64,000 nucleotides of DNA from Dactylonectria macrodidyma (GCA_020744425.1 JAGMUV010000032.1:620001-684000), one strand, 5' to 3'. Shown: positions 21,271 through 33,054, counted from the stretch's first letter. Made by a program: numbers and translations. Notes: generated by a model from the sequence alone, not told the origin.

Positions 21271-21591
21271 TGCAGTAGTAGTAATAGCTTCCCGGCCCGC
21301 GGACACACAGCCTTCGGCTGAGGCTACCCCATGCACCCCATCGCCGCTCCAATGTGCATGGGGTGACGTAGTATTTTATATAAAGCGAGTCACGCCACTC
21401 AACGCAAAGTACCTTCCACGCTCAATCACATCATGGGTCGTGTTTATCATTGTGCAAAGCTAGGCATGATATAAATAAGAATCGGGAATAGGAAATCTGA
21501 AATAGGAAATAGGTTCAGTTGACCAATCCAGACAAAGGCCAGTCGATGTCAAGACTGATCAAATGTCATACCGCTATTAATAGGACATTAT

Positions 21592-22320
21592 CTTCAGCCT
21601 CTTGATGTTGGTGTTTTTAATGCATATAAGCAGTGGCATCAGCACATCCTTTATAGGGAAATTGCTGACGGCGCAACTGACTTCAATAAGACCGACTTCT
21701 TATTCCACCTTCAAGAGATACGAGAACGCACCTTCAAGACGTCAACGATCTTATCTGCCTGGGAAAAATGCGGCTTATTTCCTCATGACCCAACTAAGGT
21801 CCTGAACAACCTCACTGATCCGCTGTCATCATTGACTGCAGATACCTCTTTTGAGAGTCTTCCAGGTCACGTGGAAATTGGCTCTTCATCAGTCATAGTC
21901 ACACCACAACGGAATGACCGTGATAGCTTCGAAACCCCGGTCACGCCCCAGAGGGTGAATTTGATGTCATATAACTGGGCAGAGGCAGCCACGCCACCAC
22001 TGAAAATGAAGGTCATAGAGAGATATCAGGACTATGTGATGCTTCGTATTCACACATCAATTACATCAGGGCAGCCGTTGACCCCGTCAGTCATGCGTGT
22101 ATTTGAACACGCAGTCACTGCTAGTAACACACTTGCACTGAATGGTATTACCGCAACTCAGGAGATGCACCGTCTCAAAGATAAGGCTACGAGACGGTCA
22201 GCCCTTCAAGCACAGACGGCGCTTGTAGCAAAATACGGCCCAATCAGTGTCGCTGATGCTAGGCTTCGAGTCTCTAAGGATGAATACAATCGACAAGCTG
22301 CACAGGCCGATGAGAAGTAG
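21592..22320 (+). pseudogene. pogo/Fot1-like DDE transposase C-terminal remnant
   Basis: The frame starts with LQPLDVGVFNAYKQWH (21592 on), the third-aspartate motif of DDE_1 transposases. It continues with DFLFHLQEIRERTF, ILSAWEKCGLFPHDP and a helical tail to TAG at 22320. Upstream, the first two catalytic aspartates are missing and the frame is closed within about 35 bases. This is a fragment in the spacer between the inverted Helentron copies. It differs from the intact pogo-like transposase at 48831-50595. Confidence 0.75.
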
Positions 22321-23180
22321 CGAATTTTAAGAGAGACAGCCAAGATGAAGGTCTCTTTTTACGCCGTTGGATACGTGATGTCAGATCACATGTCAGGACT
22401 AGCATCACGACTGTGAAGTTGGAAGTCATCTATTCAGACCCCAGAACAGCCTGGAAGCCGCTGTCAAAGCTGCAGCTAAAACGCTGCAACTGGTGGTCTA
22501 AAACAGACCGGCGCTCTCACCTTGCTTCATTTTCTTCATTTCTAGTCATCTATTTCGTCTTTTGGGACCAGGAACTCGCCCTGACTAGTATCAATTACAT
22601 CATCGGCGATAACCTCAATTCCACCAACCTCAAAAGTCAACTGTTTCTTCCCAAGAGCCCGTTCCTGTGCGTTGAAAATAGCAAAGTTGACTGCCTCTTG
22701 GACCACTTCGGGGTCGTAGTCTCTCGGCCAAGTTCCTGTTCCTTGCCATCTGTTGTCACCTATTCCTAGCTGTTGGAGCTGGCGATGAAGAGCATATTTC
22801 TGTGCAAGCCACTGACTTGGTATTTTGGTCGGTCACTTACACATCGTGCCGTCTTTCCGTTTGGAACATACTAATGCAACTTACCCCATGTAATCGCTAT
22901 AATGAAGGTACATCACCCACACTAAATATTTGGTGTGGATTGAGGTACCTCAATTTGGCCGGTCGCCGTAAAAATGGCTAGTCAACGACCCCCCCGTGAG
23001 TCCCTCACGGGGGGTTGAGCTGAAGTGAAATGACGAGACCCCCCTAGTAGATTACCTAGTGCAACCATCAAGTTAGCTTTTTCGTGACGGCAGGGTTCCC
23101 CTCGAGATTTCTTGGGGTCCCCTCGGGGTAACGGCATTGATGACGGCTCAGATTCGACTCTCCAATTGTATTCTTCAATC
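22321..23180. other. gene-free spacer with strong palindromes
   Basis: No supported gene. It contains the 16-base perfect palindrome ATTGAGGTACCTCAAT (22939-22954) next to an inverted CCACAC...GTGTGG pair, and the GC-rich hairpin at 22990-23014. Confidence 0.5.
22990..23014. repeat. hairpin with 11-bp perfect stem
   Basis: CCCCCCGTGAG, loop TCC, CTCACGGGGGG. It is unusually stable for this AT-rich neighbourhood. It could be an element terminus, a terminator-like structure or a relic. Confidence 0.7.
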
Positions 23181-24702
23181 TATAAAATACTACGTCACCC
23201 CATGCACATTGGAGCGGCGATGGGGTGCATGGGGTAGCCTCAGCCGAAGGCTGTGTGTCCGCGGGCCGGGAAGCTATTACTACTACTGCATTATCTACCT
23301 ACTGATCCATTGCCATGGCCATTCTTGGCATTATGTGACATGTACAGATTCCGCGTGAGCACCTGTCGTTTCCGAAGCTCCTGATCCCTCATCTTCATCT
23401 TCATCTTCATGCCATCCGGGGGAGACCTGTAGACCATTTTCACGCGAGAGATAGCCACGTAGCTTAAACCAGTCCGAAAGTCCCGGCAGGACAGATCTGT
23501 AACTATCATGTCTTCGGTAGTACTTTGTGACTTGTGCATGGTAATTGCGTAGCATACGAGCAGGGGAAACTGCGTGCAGGCGCAGAAAGTGGCTCTGATA
23601 AGGAAGTCCCTCTCTACTGGGAGAATCGGCATAATCTTCCTGCTCTCAGCGGTGGTCAGGAATACCGGTCCGCTATATTTGTCAAACTCCATCATGACAA
23701 CACAGGGAGGGTCTTGGATGGGGCCGGCCCCAGGTGCCCAGCCGATGTCGTAAATCGTACCGCGAGCGCCGTTGCAGAGGCCAACTGGCTGCTAAAGGTT
23801 GGACGTCAGCATTAGACGGGCGCTAATGTATGGGAATCTGCTTTGCAAGGTTCCCTGCCTTGTCATCGGGGGCAGCAGCCGCACCAGGGCCGACGTTCTT
23901 AGCTTTGACCTGGACGACTGGCTGGCCGAGGCGGTCGAATCGCGCCTCTGAATTCTTTATTTAGTTAGCATTGAATGCCCTACGGAGCGGAGACAGCTGA
24001 CATGAGAATTGCACTAATTACGGCACTCCAGGCAATTCTTAATGTTACCCGCAGATTTCCTATTGCTAACGAAGTCACCTGCCGGTTTCTCATGGAAATT
24101 ATGCCATCTTGTAGCTGTTGAGGAGTACCGTATCGACTCAAAAGATTGAGGATTCCCTGTGGGCCAGAGGACCCTTGCAAATCCAATCTGATTGGATAAG
24201 ATGCCAACACTGTGGGGTTCGCACAACTGACGTGCAGCTGTTGAGTGCTACGGATAGCTTCTTAACCAATTAGATACTATGGAACAGGGGTGTATAGACC
24301 CACAAGAAATCCTCAATCTTTTGAGTCGATACGGTAGACTTCGGACTCATTGCGCGCAATAAAGCAAGACATCAAGCAGCATTGGGTACGAAATCCAAAG
24401 TAAATAAACTGGGGGTGTGTGAAATTCAACGTAAACAAACCAGGGGTAATGCCAGCTGCTAAAGTATGGTCCCACTCTTTTGAGGCCGTCATCCAACTGT
24501 GCCACGTTTTGCGGCCGTCCATACAAATTTGGGCCAATAAAGGCCCGAGAAACTTTTTGAGCCCCATAAACCTGGGGCCCACTTTAAAACGGCAGACGTC
24601 CAATCGTTGAACGATTTGCGGCCATTTGGACCAATCAGAGCTGGAGAAACTTTTGACCTGTCTGCACCAAAGACTTAATGTAAAGACAGCCTTCGGCTGA
24701 AT
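23181..24702 (-). mobile_element. Helentron-like element, right copy, inverted and decayed
   Basis: Read on the minus strand, it begins ATTCAGCCGAAGGCTG (24702-24687), shares GGTGCAGACAGG and CTGATTGGTCCA blocks with the left copy's 5' region, and ends with the same CAGCCTTCGGCTG, 3' hairpin and GTAGTATTTTATA terminus (23181). Its internal deletion is larger than in the left copy, so the two are separate derivatives, not one simple recent duplication. The 3' ~90 bases are nearly identical to the left copy. Confidence 0.7.
23291..23950 (-). pseudogene. Pif1-type helicase C-terminus, second copy
   Basis: A degraded counterpart of 20605-21270 in inverted orientation. It has the MHKSQSTTEDMIVTDLS and GLSYVAISRVK motifs, lacks the TLEGLMLDAPFDRNH stretch, and is frame-broken before 23700 (in-frame TAG where the other copy has TGG in NLWQPVG). 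Confidence 0.75.
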
Positions 24703-26652
24703 AATCCGGGGTTCCAGACTTCGTTGCGGAGTAAAACACCATCACTCTCATCTTCAATCATTAGGCACATTGAGACTCGAACAAGCCTCTCTTCCGGCAT
24801 AATTTTCAACGGCCGGCCTCATCTAGCAAGGCGAGGCCTTCTGGTGCAAATAATACGATAAACAGTACCAAGTAAGGCATTCCTTTCAATGTCGTAAATA
24901 TAGCTATAGGAACCCAGTTTGCTAGTGGAGGGGCATTTTTCGAGTCGCGGGATCCAGCAAATGGCACCAGAACTTAAACCGACGGATAGCGTGGGTAGAA
25001 GCGGTTTTGTCTAAGGAAAAACACTGTCTTGTCCACATGATACATCCGCTGAGGAGACCCCCGGTGTCCGGCCTTGAGGTCTGTCCAGGATCATGATAGG
25101 CCTGCCAAATTGAGTCAGGACATGATGGCGTCATATTTATTAAAGCCCGTCTGAGATAGCGTGTATCTGCCATCGAGGTTGCAGGACCCTGCACCAGCCT
25201 CAGAGAGTCACGAGTCAATCACGCGAGGGAGACATGAATTCTAGCAACACCCCCTCTGTCGGCAACATGCACCAGCTTTATTAAAGGCTACAACCAGAAC
25301 CCAGACCGGCCATTACCAACTGGATTATGGCGTCATAGGAGCTCCTAGCTGTGTATGGAGTAGGTGGGGTGTATTATTGACCCTCAATTTAGCGCCCAAC
25401 AAACTCCCCGGTCCAGTATCTCCGCCCCCCTTGTTGATTCGTTTTAGCGCGGCGCCATTCGGATCATCGGCGACTAACATGGGATTTGTAAATTTTCCGT
25501 TGTGGTATCCACCAGTAAAAATGCATAACAGTCGTAGGAGAGGGGCCTTTTTATCACGTGCGAATTGAAGGAGGCGATATTCATTCCCTTTGCTGGGATA
25601 ATATTTCTATGACGGTTAGACCTCGCCTGGTCTCTGTAGAGATGGTGTCGCATTGCCAGCTACGGCAAAAGGGAAGGCGCACTCCGCCAATGCGTAGTGC
25701 AATATTGGCTTATACCCTGAACGTGACAGATGGTGTATTTTGAATCCTCTTACACCTCAATGATGGTATAACCCGATCTCAGAAAAGGCAATGATTATCG
25801 CTTTCTACAGCTTGCATGTGATGAAAGGCTGCAATCTCCACAAGCATAACGTAGTCCCATGTACTAGCAGCAGGTTCAGGCTACCCGTATGTGATCTGAT
25901 TCCCTGTCGGGATCCATATGATAGAACAACACGATTTTCTCTTCGGAAAGTGTGCCTTGGCATTATGTTAACACAATCTGCCCTCAATCGGCGCATACAT
26001 ACATACTGTTACTCAAAACAATGACTTTTGTCACAGCAGAGATTTGCCCTTTTGAATCAGAGTGACTTGATCATTGGGGAGGTAGGGCTTCCCGGAGAAG
26101 CCAATAAGGAGCGTATTGTGGAGCCAGTTGCAGTGGCAATCCTGTTTCCAGGCAGCCCGGTGGTTGGGAACAAGTTTTCAACATCCAAGCCAAGATGCTG
26201 AACCAAATCTCAATGTTCAACTGGTTGCTGTGGTTGGTTCGGAAAGTGCCGTTGCAATGCGGTACGAGTTGATGGCTTGCTGACGAATTCGTGCATGCAC
26301 CCGGCCCGTCAGGCACATGTCGTTCAGCGGCGGCACTTGCCGACCGCCCGGCCGGGTTGGGTCAACCAGCCAGGAGGTGTGTGCTGAATGTGCCCTAGGA
26401 ATCCCGGAATGTTATGGCGCCGCAGTGCCTGGCTACCTAGTCAGCTTTGGTGGCCAACATCCAATCATGATTTTTTGTCTCAGCCTCAACGCCAACTATT
26501 CAAACCTTAATCTCATGCCGGTACAGTACAGATGTTCATATCAAAAGTCTTGCCTAAAAAAAAAGCCACAATATTAAGCCAGCCAACCAAGATCAGGCTA
26601 GGTACATAGAGTCCTTCAGCCATTTTGAATCCCCCTACAAGCTCACCAGCTA
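24703..26652. other. gene-free stretch
   Basis: About 1.9 kb. No domain, splice-supported gene or clear element end is seen. Confidence 0.45.
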
Positions 26653-26907
26653 TCCCTTAGACCGTGGTAAGGCAACACTTGACCCATAGTCCCCATAGAG
26701 GCCCGGGAGATCAACGGTACGCTGGTTGACTTCAAAAAGCTAGGTGACTACAGAACAGGATATGTACCATGATGTAGATCCCTAACAGTTGCGACTTCTA
26801 GCACCATATAAAATAGGTGGGATTGCATGTACCTTGCTATACTCTCTTTTTATTTGGTTTGAATCCCTGCTACTAGCGTAAGTGTTGCCTTACCACGGTC
26901 TAAGGGA
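26653..26907. mobile_element. MITE, copy A, 255 bp
   Basis: 28-base perfect TIRs (outer end TCCCTTAGACCGTGGTAAGG) flanked by TA on both sides. No coding capacity. Same length and layout as copy B (34941-35195). The TA target and TCCC start suggest mobilisation by a Tc1/mariner-superfamily transposase. Confidence 0.85.
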
Positions 26908-26945
26908 TAGCGCGCGTAAAAACGCTAGCCAGCTACCACAGAGGA

Positions 26946-27557
26946 CTATTGTCTCTGAATGTATAGGGGCCGTAGCGGAACGTGCGAGAAGGCTACCCGG
27001 TCTGCTATGTGTCTTAGGTAACTGACAGGGATTTGAGTCGCACTGCCGTCGACATGGCTGATGGTGTTTGCCCGCGGCCTCATAGAAGTGGCCGGTGCAT
27101 TGGATGCAGCTGGGTTAGATCCTACGACCCTATTTTTGCGAGCTCGGCTCTGCCCGGGGGTGACGCCACTGGCAGAGTTGCGACGATTGCGGGGACGTAA
27201 CGACGGGGTCGAGGTCTGGTGCAGCTTCTGCTTTTGACGCAGCAGCAGATCGCGGCTGGGGAAGCATCGTGCGCATTCGGGACACTCGAAGGGTTTCTCC
27301 TTGGTGTGGGAGCGCTCGTGTCGCTCAAGATGTTACAGTGGGGTGAACGAGCGCTGGCAGGTGCCGAAAACGTACGGGCGAGGCTTATCCGTCTTGCGAG
27401 GAGGGAAATTGGCGGGCGCCTCAGTGTTGACTGGAAAGGTCAGTAGGCAGGTCGGGGGCAGAATCGGCGGGCGGAGCGGGTCAGGCTGACGAACATAGTC
27501 GTCGGCTGTGGAGGTCACGCTGCCAACGGCTGCGTTGGATGAGGGGCGAGACCACAT
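26946..27557 (-). pseudogene. C2H2 zinc-finger transcription factor, broken
   Basis: An N-terminal Pro-rich segment leads to KPRPYVFGTCQRSF, then an in-frame TAA (27335-27333), then [20 protein letters not shown] and the second finger ending LLRQKQKLH. This double C2H2 finger, followed by [14 protein letters not shown] and [12 protein letters not shown], is typical of a fungal C2H2 regulator family. Besides the stop, the first cysteine of finger 1 reads F (YVFGTC rather than YVCGTC), so the finger is doubly damaged. No large C-terminal domain follows. Confidence 0.75.
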
Positions 27558-28131
27558 GCAAAACGGACAAGGGAATCTTGCGCTGAATTGAAAGCAAGGT
27601 TTTTCTCAAGTTGACTAAGTTTACGGGTGTTCATGTACGTATGTACTACCAACAGTGGGTGGCAGCAAATTTGAATCAGCTGTCAGGTACCGCCGTATTG
27701 TTTTAGCTTAATTAGGACGAGTGACGATGCTGCTTTTAAGTTTCAGCTCATCTGCTTGTAGAAGGAGGTTTTAATGTCGTTAAGTGGTTCAGAGTGAATT
27801 TTAAAGCGGCATGACAACGAAATTAAAAGATACCCATAGGGGTAATATTCAAACTTATTGCCACAGCTTGCGCCCGCTCGCGGGTGCCATGACCCACCAG
27901 ACTCGGTCGTTTCGTCACTTCATTCCCCACGAACTCTCGCCGTCTGCGCTATCTGTGGCCTGGAATGCTTTTACTTCTCCCTTTCGTGGTGGTTTGAGTT
28001 TCTCTCTATGTTTTCCGTTCTTCATTGTCTTGTCCTCATCCATGCGATATTAATAACTATGCCCAATCCCTCCCACTCTCCGGCTGTCTCCTGGAGCTTT
28101 ATCGGCTAGTTCCGAGCTTTGAGTTGATCCA
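27558..28131. other. upstream region of the SulP-family gene
   Basis: No gene seen. A pyrimidine-rich stretch at about 27960-28080 precedes the ATG at 28132 and is probably the core promoter and 5' UTR. Confidence 0.4.
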
Positions 28132-31100
28132 ATGTCTTCGCCGCTCGGCTTCACTCCAAGGAGGAGGAGGGCATTGAACTCGACCTCTCAGCGCGATCCC
28201 CCGCAGCTCCAACCTGCCGATGGCTTCAGCTCCAGCCCTTCGCACGGTTCCCACCAAACTTCTACTACTACTACGCAAGCTCGCCCGACGTCCATCAGCT
28301 CCGCGCCTAGCCATAGAGAGCCCATTCGATCCTTTATTCACAGCTCTGTGCGAGATGGCTTACTGGGTATGTTTAGTTAATGCGCTTAAAGCCCTTATCA
28401 TCTCCACACCATCGCCTGCTTACACCCAGCTTTTGCTTCCAAATAAAAAAATTGAAGACAGTCCAAAATCGCTAACTCCTGCGGACTAGTTCCGGTAGAT
28501 AGTGTTCAAAATGCGAGAAATATTCGTAAAGACACCGCGGAGCTTGCCACCTACCTCCTCTCAGACGGACAAGCTCCCCCAAGCCCCGTATTCCTACGCT
28601 CGCGATCATCCGTCCACGAAGTCGCCGTGTCCGATTACGGCGACGAGTCTTCCATAGCTGACCATGCGCGCCACTCGACGACGATTGTAGAGGTATCTGA
28701 GCCGCCGTCGCCAGAGGCCGAGCGCGATACACATGCGCCCGCCGGGCCCGCGGTTCTTGCAAACCTCCTCAAGGGCTCCCCTCCTCAGTCGATGTCGCAA
28801 CATCACCCTCCCGAGACCGAACATGAAGAAGACGACGATGGGGACCGAAACCAGTCCGAGCCGCGTTCCCATACCGATGCCAGTTCGGAGCGCACGCCAC
28901 TGCTGTCGAGGGTGACTTCAGGCGGCAGGCGGTCTTACACGGAGGATCTTGAGGGTCAGAAATCTCGCGCAAAGCGTCCTTGGATAAGCGGTTTGGTAGA
29001 AGTAGGCCACAAGGTGGAAGAACGAATGACACATAGCGTTGCGGTCGCCGTCAACCCGCGCCGCTGGGATGGCAAGGCAATATGGCACAACACGGTAGTT
29101 ACTCCCGTCTCATGCTTGCCCGCCGTGGCTGTTGGTCTATTGCTCAACATTCTAGATGCGCTCTCTTACGGTGCGTTAAACTGTTTATGGGTTGCTTATA
29201 CAACTCGCTGACGGATAACAGGCATGATTCTTTTTCCTCTGGGAAAGCCAATCTTTTCACATTTAGGATCTGCCGGTATCTCAGTTTTCTATGTCAGCAC
29301 CATCGTGTCACAAATCACATTCTCATCGGGCAGTATCTTTAAGGGCGCCGTGGGGTCTGAATTGGTGAGTCTCTGATAAGGTAGTATGGCGCAATTCCGG
29401 CGTCATCGACTAACACGCCGCAGATCGAGGTGGTGCCGTTCTTTCACAACATGGCGTTCCGAATCACCGATACGGTTGGAGAGAATAACCCTGACGCCAT
29501 CATTGCCACCACTATCGTGTCATACTCCATAAGTGCCATGATTACCGGCCTCGTCTTCTATCTCATGGGCCGATTCAAGGTTGGATATATGGTTGGGTTC
29601 ATCCCCCGGCACATCTTGATTGGATGCATAGGTGGCGTCGGATGGTTCTTGGTCGCTACGGGGTTCGAGGTATCGGCTCGCCTCGACGGTACTCTGGAAT
29701 ATGACCTCGACACGCTGAAGAAGTTGACAAACCCATCAACCGTACCGCTCTGGGTTGTCCCCCTGATACTGGCCATTCTTCTCTTCTACGAGCAGTCAAA
29801 AATTACCTCCAAGTTCTTTTTGCCTTTGTTTATCTTGGCGATTCCCTTGGTTTTTTACTTTTTTGTATTGGCTCTCGACGTGTTGGATGTGGATACATTG
29901 CGCGACCAAGGATGGATTTTCCAAGGGCCGCCCTCCTGGGAGCCGTGGTGGTATTTCTACACTCTCTACCGTAAGTGCTTTTCACTCTCTATAGATGTCT
30001 TTGGCAACCATTCTAACAATCGCATCAGAGTTCAAACTTGTGCGCTGGGATGCAGTCGTCGAATGTATCCCCGCCATGTTTGCCTTAACCTTCTTCGGCA
30101 TCCTACATGTCCCGATCAACGTCCCTGCCTTGGCCCTGAACTGCGGCGAAGACCACGCTGATCTCGACAAGGAGCTGAGGCTTCATGGCTATTCCAATTT
30201 CCTGTCTGGTTGCTTTGGCAGCATCCAGAACTATTTGGTCTATGCGAACACCGTGTTTTTCATGCGGTCAGGCGGAAACACACGCCTCGCAGGCTACATG
30301 CTAGCTGCCGCCACCTTCGGCGCCATGCTTGTTGGCCCATCACTTATGGGATTCATTCCGGTCATGATGGTGGGCACTTTGATCTTTGATCTGGGCTTTG
30401 AGCTCATGTTGGAGGCGCTATGGCTCCCCCGCAAGAAGCTCAAGCTCGCTGAGTACATAACCGTAGTCGTCATTGTGCTCGTCATGGGCATTCACGACTT
30501 TGTGGTGGGTATCGGGGTCGGCATCTTGCTAGCCTTCGCATCACTCATTCTACAAACTTCACTGGTGTCAGCTATCCGTGGAAACTATTCTGGTGACATT
30601 GTCACTTCCACTGTGAGGCGCAATCCCTGGCAGCATCACTACCTGCACCGGGTTGGCTGGCAGATTTATATTGTGAAGCTCACGGGGTATCTCTTCTTCG
30701 GAACTGTTGTGAGCGTCGAGAAGAAGATTCGAGGCCTGTTGGAGGACAGTGCATTTGCCAAGCAGCCCATCAAGTTCCTGATATTGGACTTGTGGCACGT
30801 TTCTGGCCTTGATTACTCGGCCGGTGAAGCGTTCAATACCATCAGTAGGCTTCTTAACAACAAGGACGTTGTTTTTGTCCTGAGTGGTGTTGACTGCGAC
30901 AGTGAGCTTGGTCGAAACCTGAGGGCCGTTGGATTAGGAAGTGATGGAATCGATGTCATGATGGTGCCCGATCTTAACTCTGCACTGGAGAGCTGCGAGA
31001 ACGAGCTTCTAAAAACCCTATATGCGAGACAGGAGGAGCTTGCTTTGAAGCGAGTTTCCGTTCAGAACTTGGATGTCCCTGCGAGATCTTCGACTGCGTT

Positions 31101-31671
31101 CTCCTCATTCGACCAACCCTTCAACTCACCTCGGCGAAACCATCTTGTCGAGGCTGCCCAGGATGCGCTGAGCAGTGTCGACGTGCAGCGCCCATCCAGA
31201 TGGATGAGCTTCAAAGAGCCTCTTAGGCTCATGGTCCAGATCTTCCAGGGCCTCAGTGAAAGAAACGAGGAAAGAAACGAGGACTTCTGGTTCCCAGCAA
31301 CCTCATACTTTACCCGACGCGAGTATCCGGCCGGTACCATTCTTTTCCGGCGCGGAGAGTCGGCGAACGGCTTCTACATGTTGGAACGGGGCATCATCCG
31401 GGCTGAATACGACGTCCCTCAGGGATGGCTTTGCGAGAGCATGGTGGCGGGCACGACCTGCGGCGAGCTCCACTTCTTTTCCGAGACTGATTGGACGGCG
31501 ACTGCGGTGGTGGAGAGAGATTGTGTCGTCTGGCTTATGGACCGGGAGCAGTGGGCCAAGATTCAAATCGAGCAGCCGGAGGTTGGTAGGGAGCTGTTGA
31601 GGGTGTCCCTGAAGCTCACCAGCGAGCGCATCAGCGCTATTACCTCGTACGTCTTGACGACGGCGGGTTAG
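28132..31671 (+). CDS. SulP-family transporter with STAS and cNMP-binding domains, 1082 aa
   Basis: Five exons: 28132-28366, 28490-29170, 29222-29364, 29424-29970, 30029-31671. All junctions are GT-AG, and the total of 3249 bases stays in frame. A long acidic/Ser-rich cytosolic N-terminus (~300 residues) precedes a SulP/SLC26 membrane core with about 10-12 hydrophobic segments (from VVTPVSCLPAVAVGLLLN to GIGVGILLAFASLIL). A STAS domain follows (PIKFLILDLWHVSGLDYSAGE), then a cyclic-nucleotide-binding fold near the end (YPAGTILFRRGESANGFYML). This architecture matches the yeast YGR125W (Vsb1) group, linked to vacuolar basic amino acid storage, rather than plasma-membrane sulfate permeases. Substrate here is inferred. 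Intact; the best preserved core-type gene of the window. Confidence 0.93.
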
Positions 31672-32036
31672 ATCTCGACCGGAATATAGAATGTCTAATC
31701 ATCGGGGAACGCAAAAGAAATAAAAATGAATTTCCAATTAACGAAAGTACTGGAACGCATGGGTCATTGATGACCCTTTGAAGCAATTTGAGCTGGCCCA
31801 AGAGGACCTTCATTGCGTTGGCGTTACAATGTAATGAGTGAAAGAAAGCGATGGCAGGCTTTCTAACCATACGCGTATGGTTTAGGTTTGTTGTCGGGTA
31901 CATCTATCCCCAAAACTCACGAAAGAATGCTCCTTACTTTAATAGTGCTGGCACAGAACCAGGAGTGGGACACTTTGAAGCCCAAAATCCTTCAGCCTTT
32001 GATGCGTGCGGCTAGCCGTATCCTAGGGATAGACAT
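31672..32036. other. gene-free 3' flank
   Basis: No supported gene or repeat seen. Confidence 0.45.
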
Positions 32037-32199
32037 CTATCGAATCCATCGAATCGAATACGGGGCCTTGCCATTCGATTCGATGGCTTGGCATTCGATT
32101 CGGGTGTAGCCATATATGATTCGACGCGAATCTAGCACGTCTCCTATAGATTCGATATCGAATCAAGCACCTGTCATTCGATTCGAATTCGATCGAATA
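32037..32199. repeat. cluster of ATTCG/CGAAT motifs
   Basis: About 16 occurrences of ATTCG or its complement occur within 163 bases, often as ATTCGATTCG or the palindrome ATTCGAATTCGATCGAAT. Spacing is irregular, so it is not a simple tandem repeat. It lies at the downstream edge of the hAT fragment. Confidence 0.7.
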
Positions 32200-32204
32200 G
32201 ACGA

Positions 32205-32668
32205 CTAATCCCCGTGAAGGTAGAGAACGTTAGAGGAAATGGTGACGAAAAGTTTGATCCACATATTGATCAAATCTTGTTCCTTCGGCCCTTTGGGGTT
32301 CAACTGTAGGATAGTTGCAATGGACTGATGTGCTCTCTCGGATGCCTGTGCAGGCTTTTGCCTCTTGCCTGTCGGATCCATGATGCCATTGTGGTCCATG
32401 TACAGGTGACCCTCAGCGTTCTGCAACCCTTTGATGGCATAACTCGTTGGCCTCGGCCGCTTTTGCTTCATGCAAAGGCAACACCCCCATCGGCGTTCCC
32501 GCTTCTGGTATGCTGGAAATCGTAGCCGAACTGGTATATCCATTGACGCACTTAACCGTCTCTCTCCGTCAAGGTCCAGCCTTTGTAGAGCTGAAAGAGT
32601 CGTTGATTGTCTTCTTCTGTACGTTCTGGAACAGGTGTGGTTGAGTTGGTAGGATGGAGGGTGGCCAT
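32205..32668 (-). pseudogene. hAT-family transposase N-terminal remnant (BED finger)
   Basis: The ATG at 32668 opens MATLHPTNSTTP, reading to an in-frame TAA at 32554-32552 (GWTLTERDG-stop-VRQW). It then reads through a frameshift into RRWGCCLCMKQKRPRP and EGHLYMDHNGIMDPTGK, the CX2C...HX4H BED-type finger at the start of fungal hAT transposases. No RNase H-like catalytic region or dimerisation domain follows. Inactive, truncated. Confidence 0.65.
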
Positions 32669-32866
32669 TTCAACTTGGGTAGTAACGTGAGTAATAGTAA
32701 AGCCCCCAGAATAGACTTGTTTGAACTTTGTGTACGGATAAAACGGGGTGGTAAATCGATGTTATCGTGTTGTTGTGGGCGATAGAAAGTACTTAGGGTA
32801 TGCGCTATTTCACTCGGAAATCCAGGTATTTTCAAACCCCACCTAAAATTTTCATTCCTTTCCACA

Positions 32867-32956
32867 ATTTCCACCTGTGGAACTTGTGGAAGGGGCTCCG
32901 TGGCGTGGATATGGAACTGCTGAAGCCCACGTGGAATGGAATGGAATGGATATGGA
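32867..32956. repeat. cluster of TGGAA/TTCCA motifs
   Basis: Short motifs TTTCCAC, GTGGAA and (TGGAA)n recur on both strands, including TGGAATGGAATGGAATGGAT at 32933-32952. They sit upstream of the hAT remnant's ATG and could be subterminal repeats. Confidence 0.5.
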
Positions 32957-33054
32957 TCCACATTATAGATCCATATGTAGATTTCGTAGTATAGATTTGA
33001 ACCCTGGAGGTTGAGGAGGGAGCGAAATGGTGGCGGGGGGAGTGGTGAAGGGAG

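Larger units (their letters stand above)
19444..21380 (+). mobile_element. Helentron-like element, left copy, internally deleted
   Basis: The 5' end is ATTCAGCCGAAGGCTG (19441-19456), itself a small hairpin. Near the 3' end its inverse CAGCCTTCGGCTG occurs (about 21309), followed by a strong hairpin CCCCATGCA...TGCATGGGG and then about 20 bases to 21380. At 21380 similarity to the second copy (23181-24702, inverted) stops abruptly, which defines the 3' terminus. Short asymmetric inverted repeats plus a 3' hairpin fit the Helentron/Helitron2 class. Only the two ends of the coding region remain: a zinc-finger N-terminus and the C-terminus of a Pif1-type helicase. The Rep domain and most of the helicase are gone, so the copy is non-autonomous. 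Confidence 0.7.
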
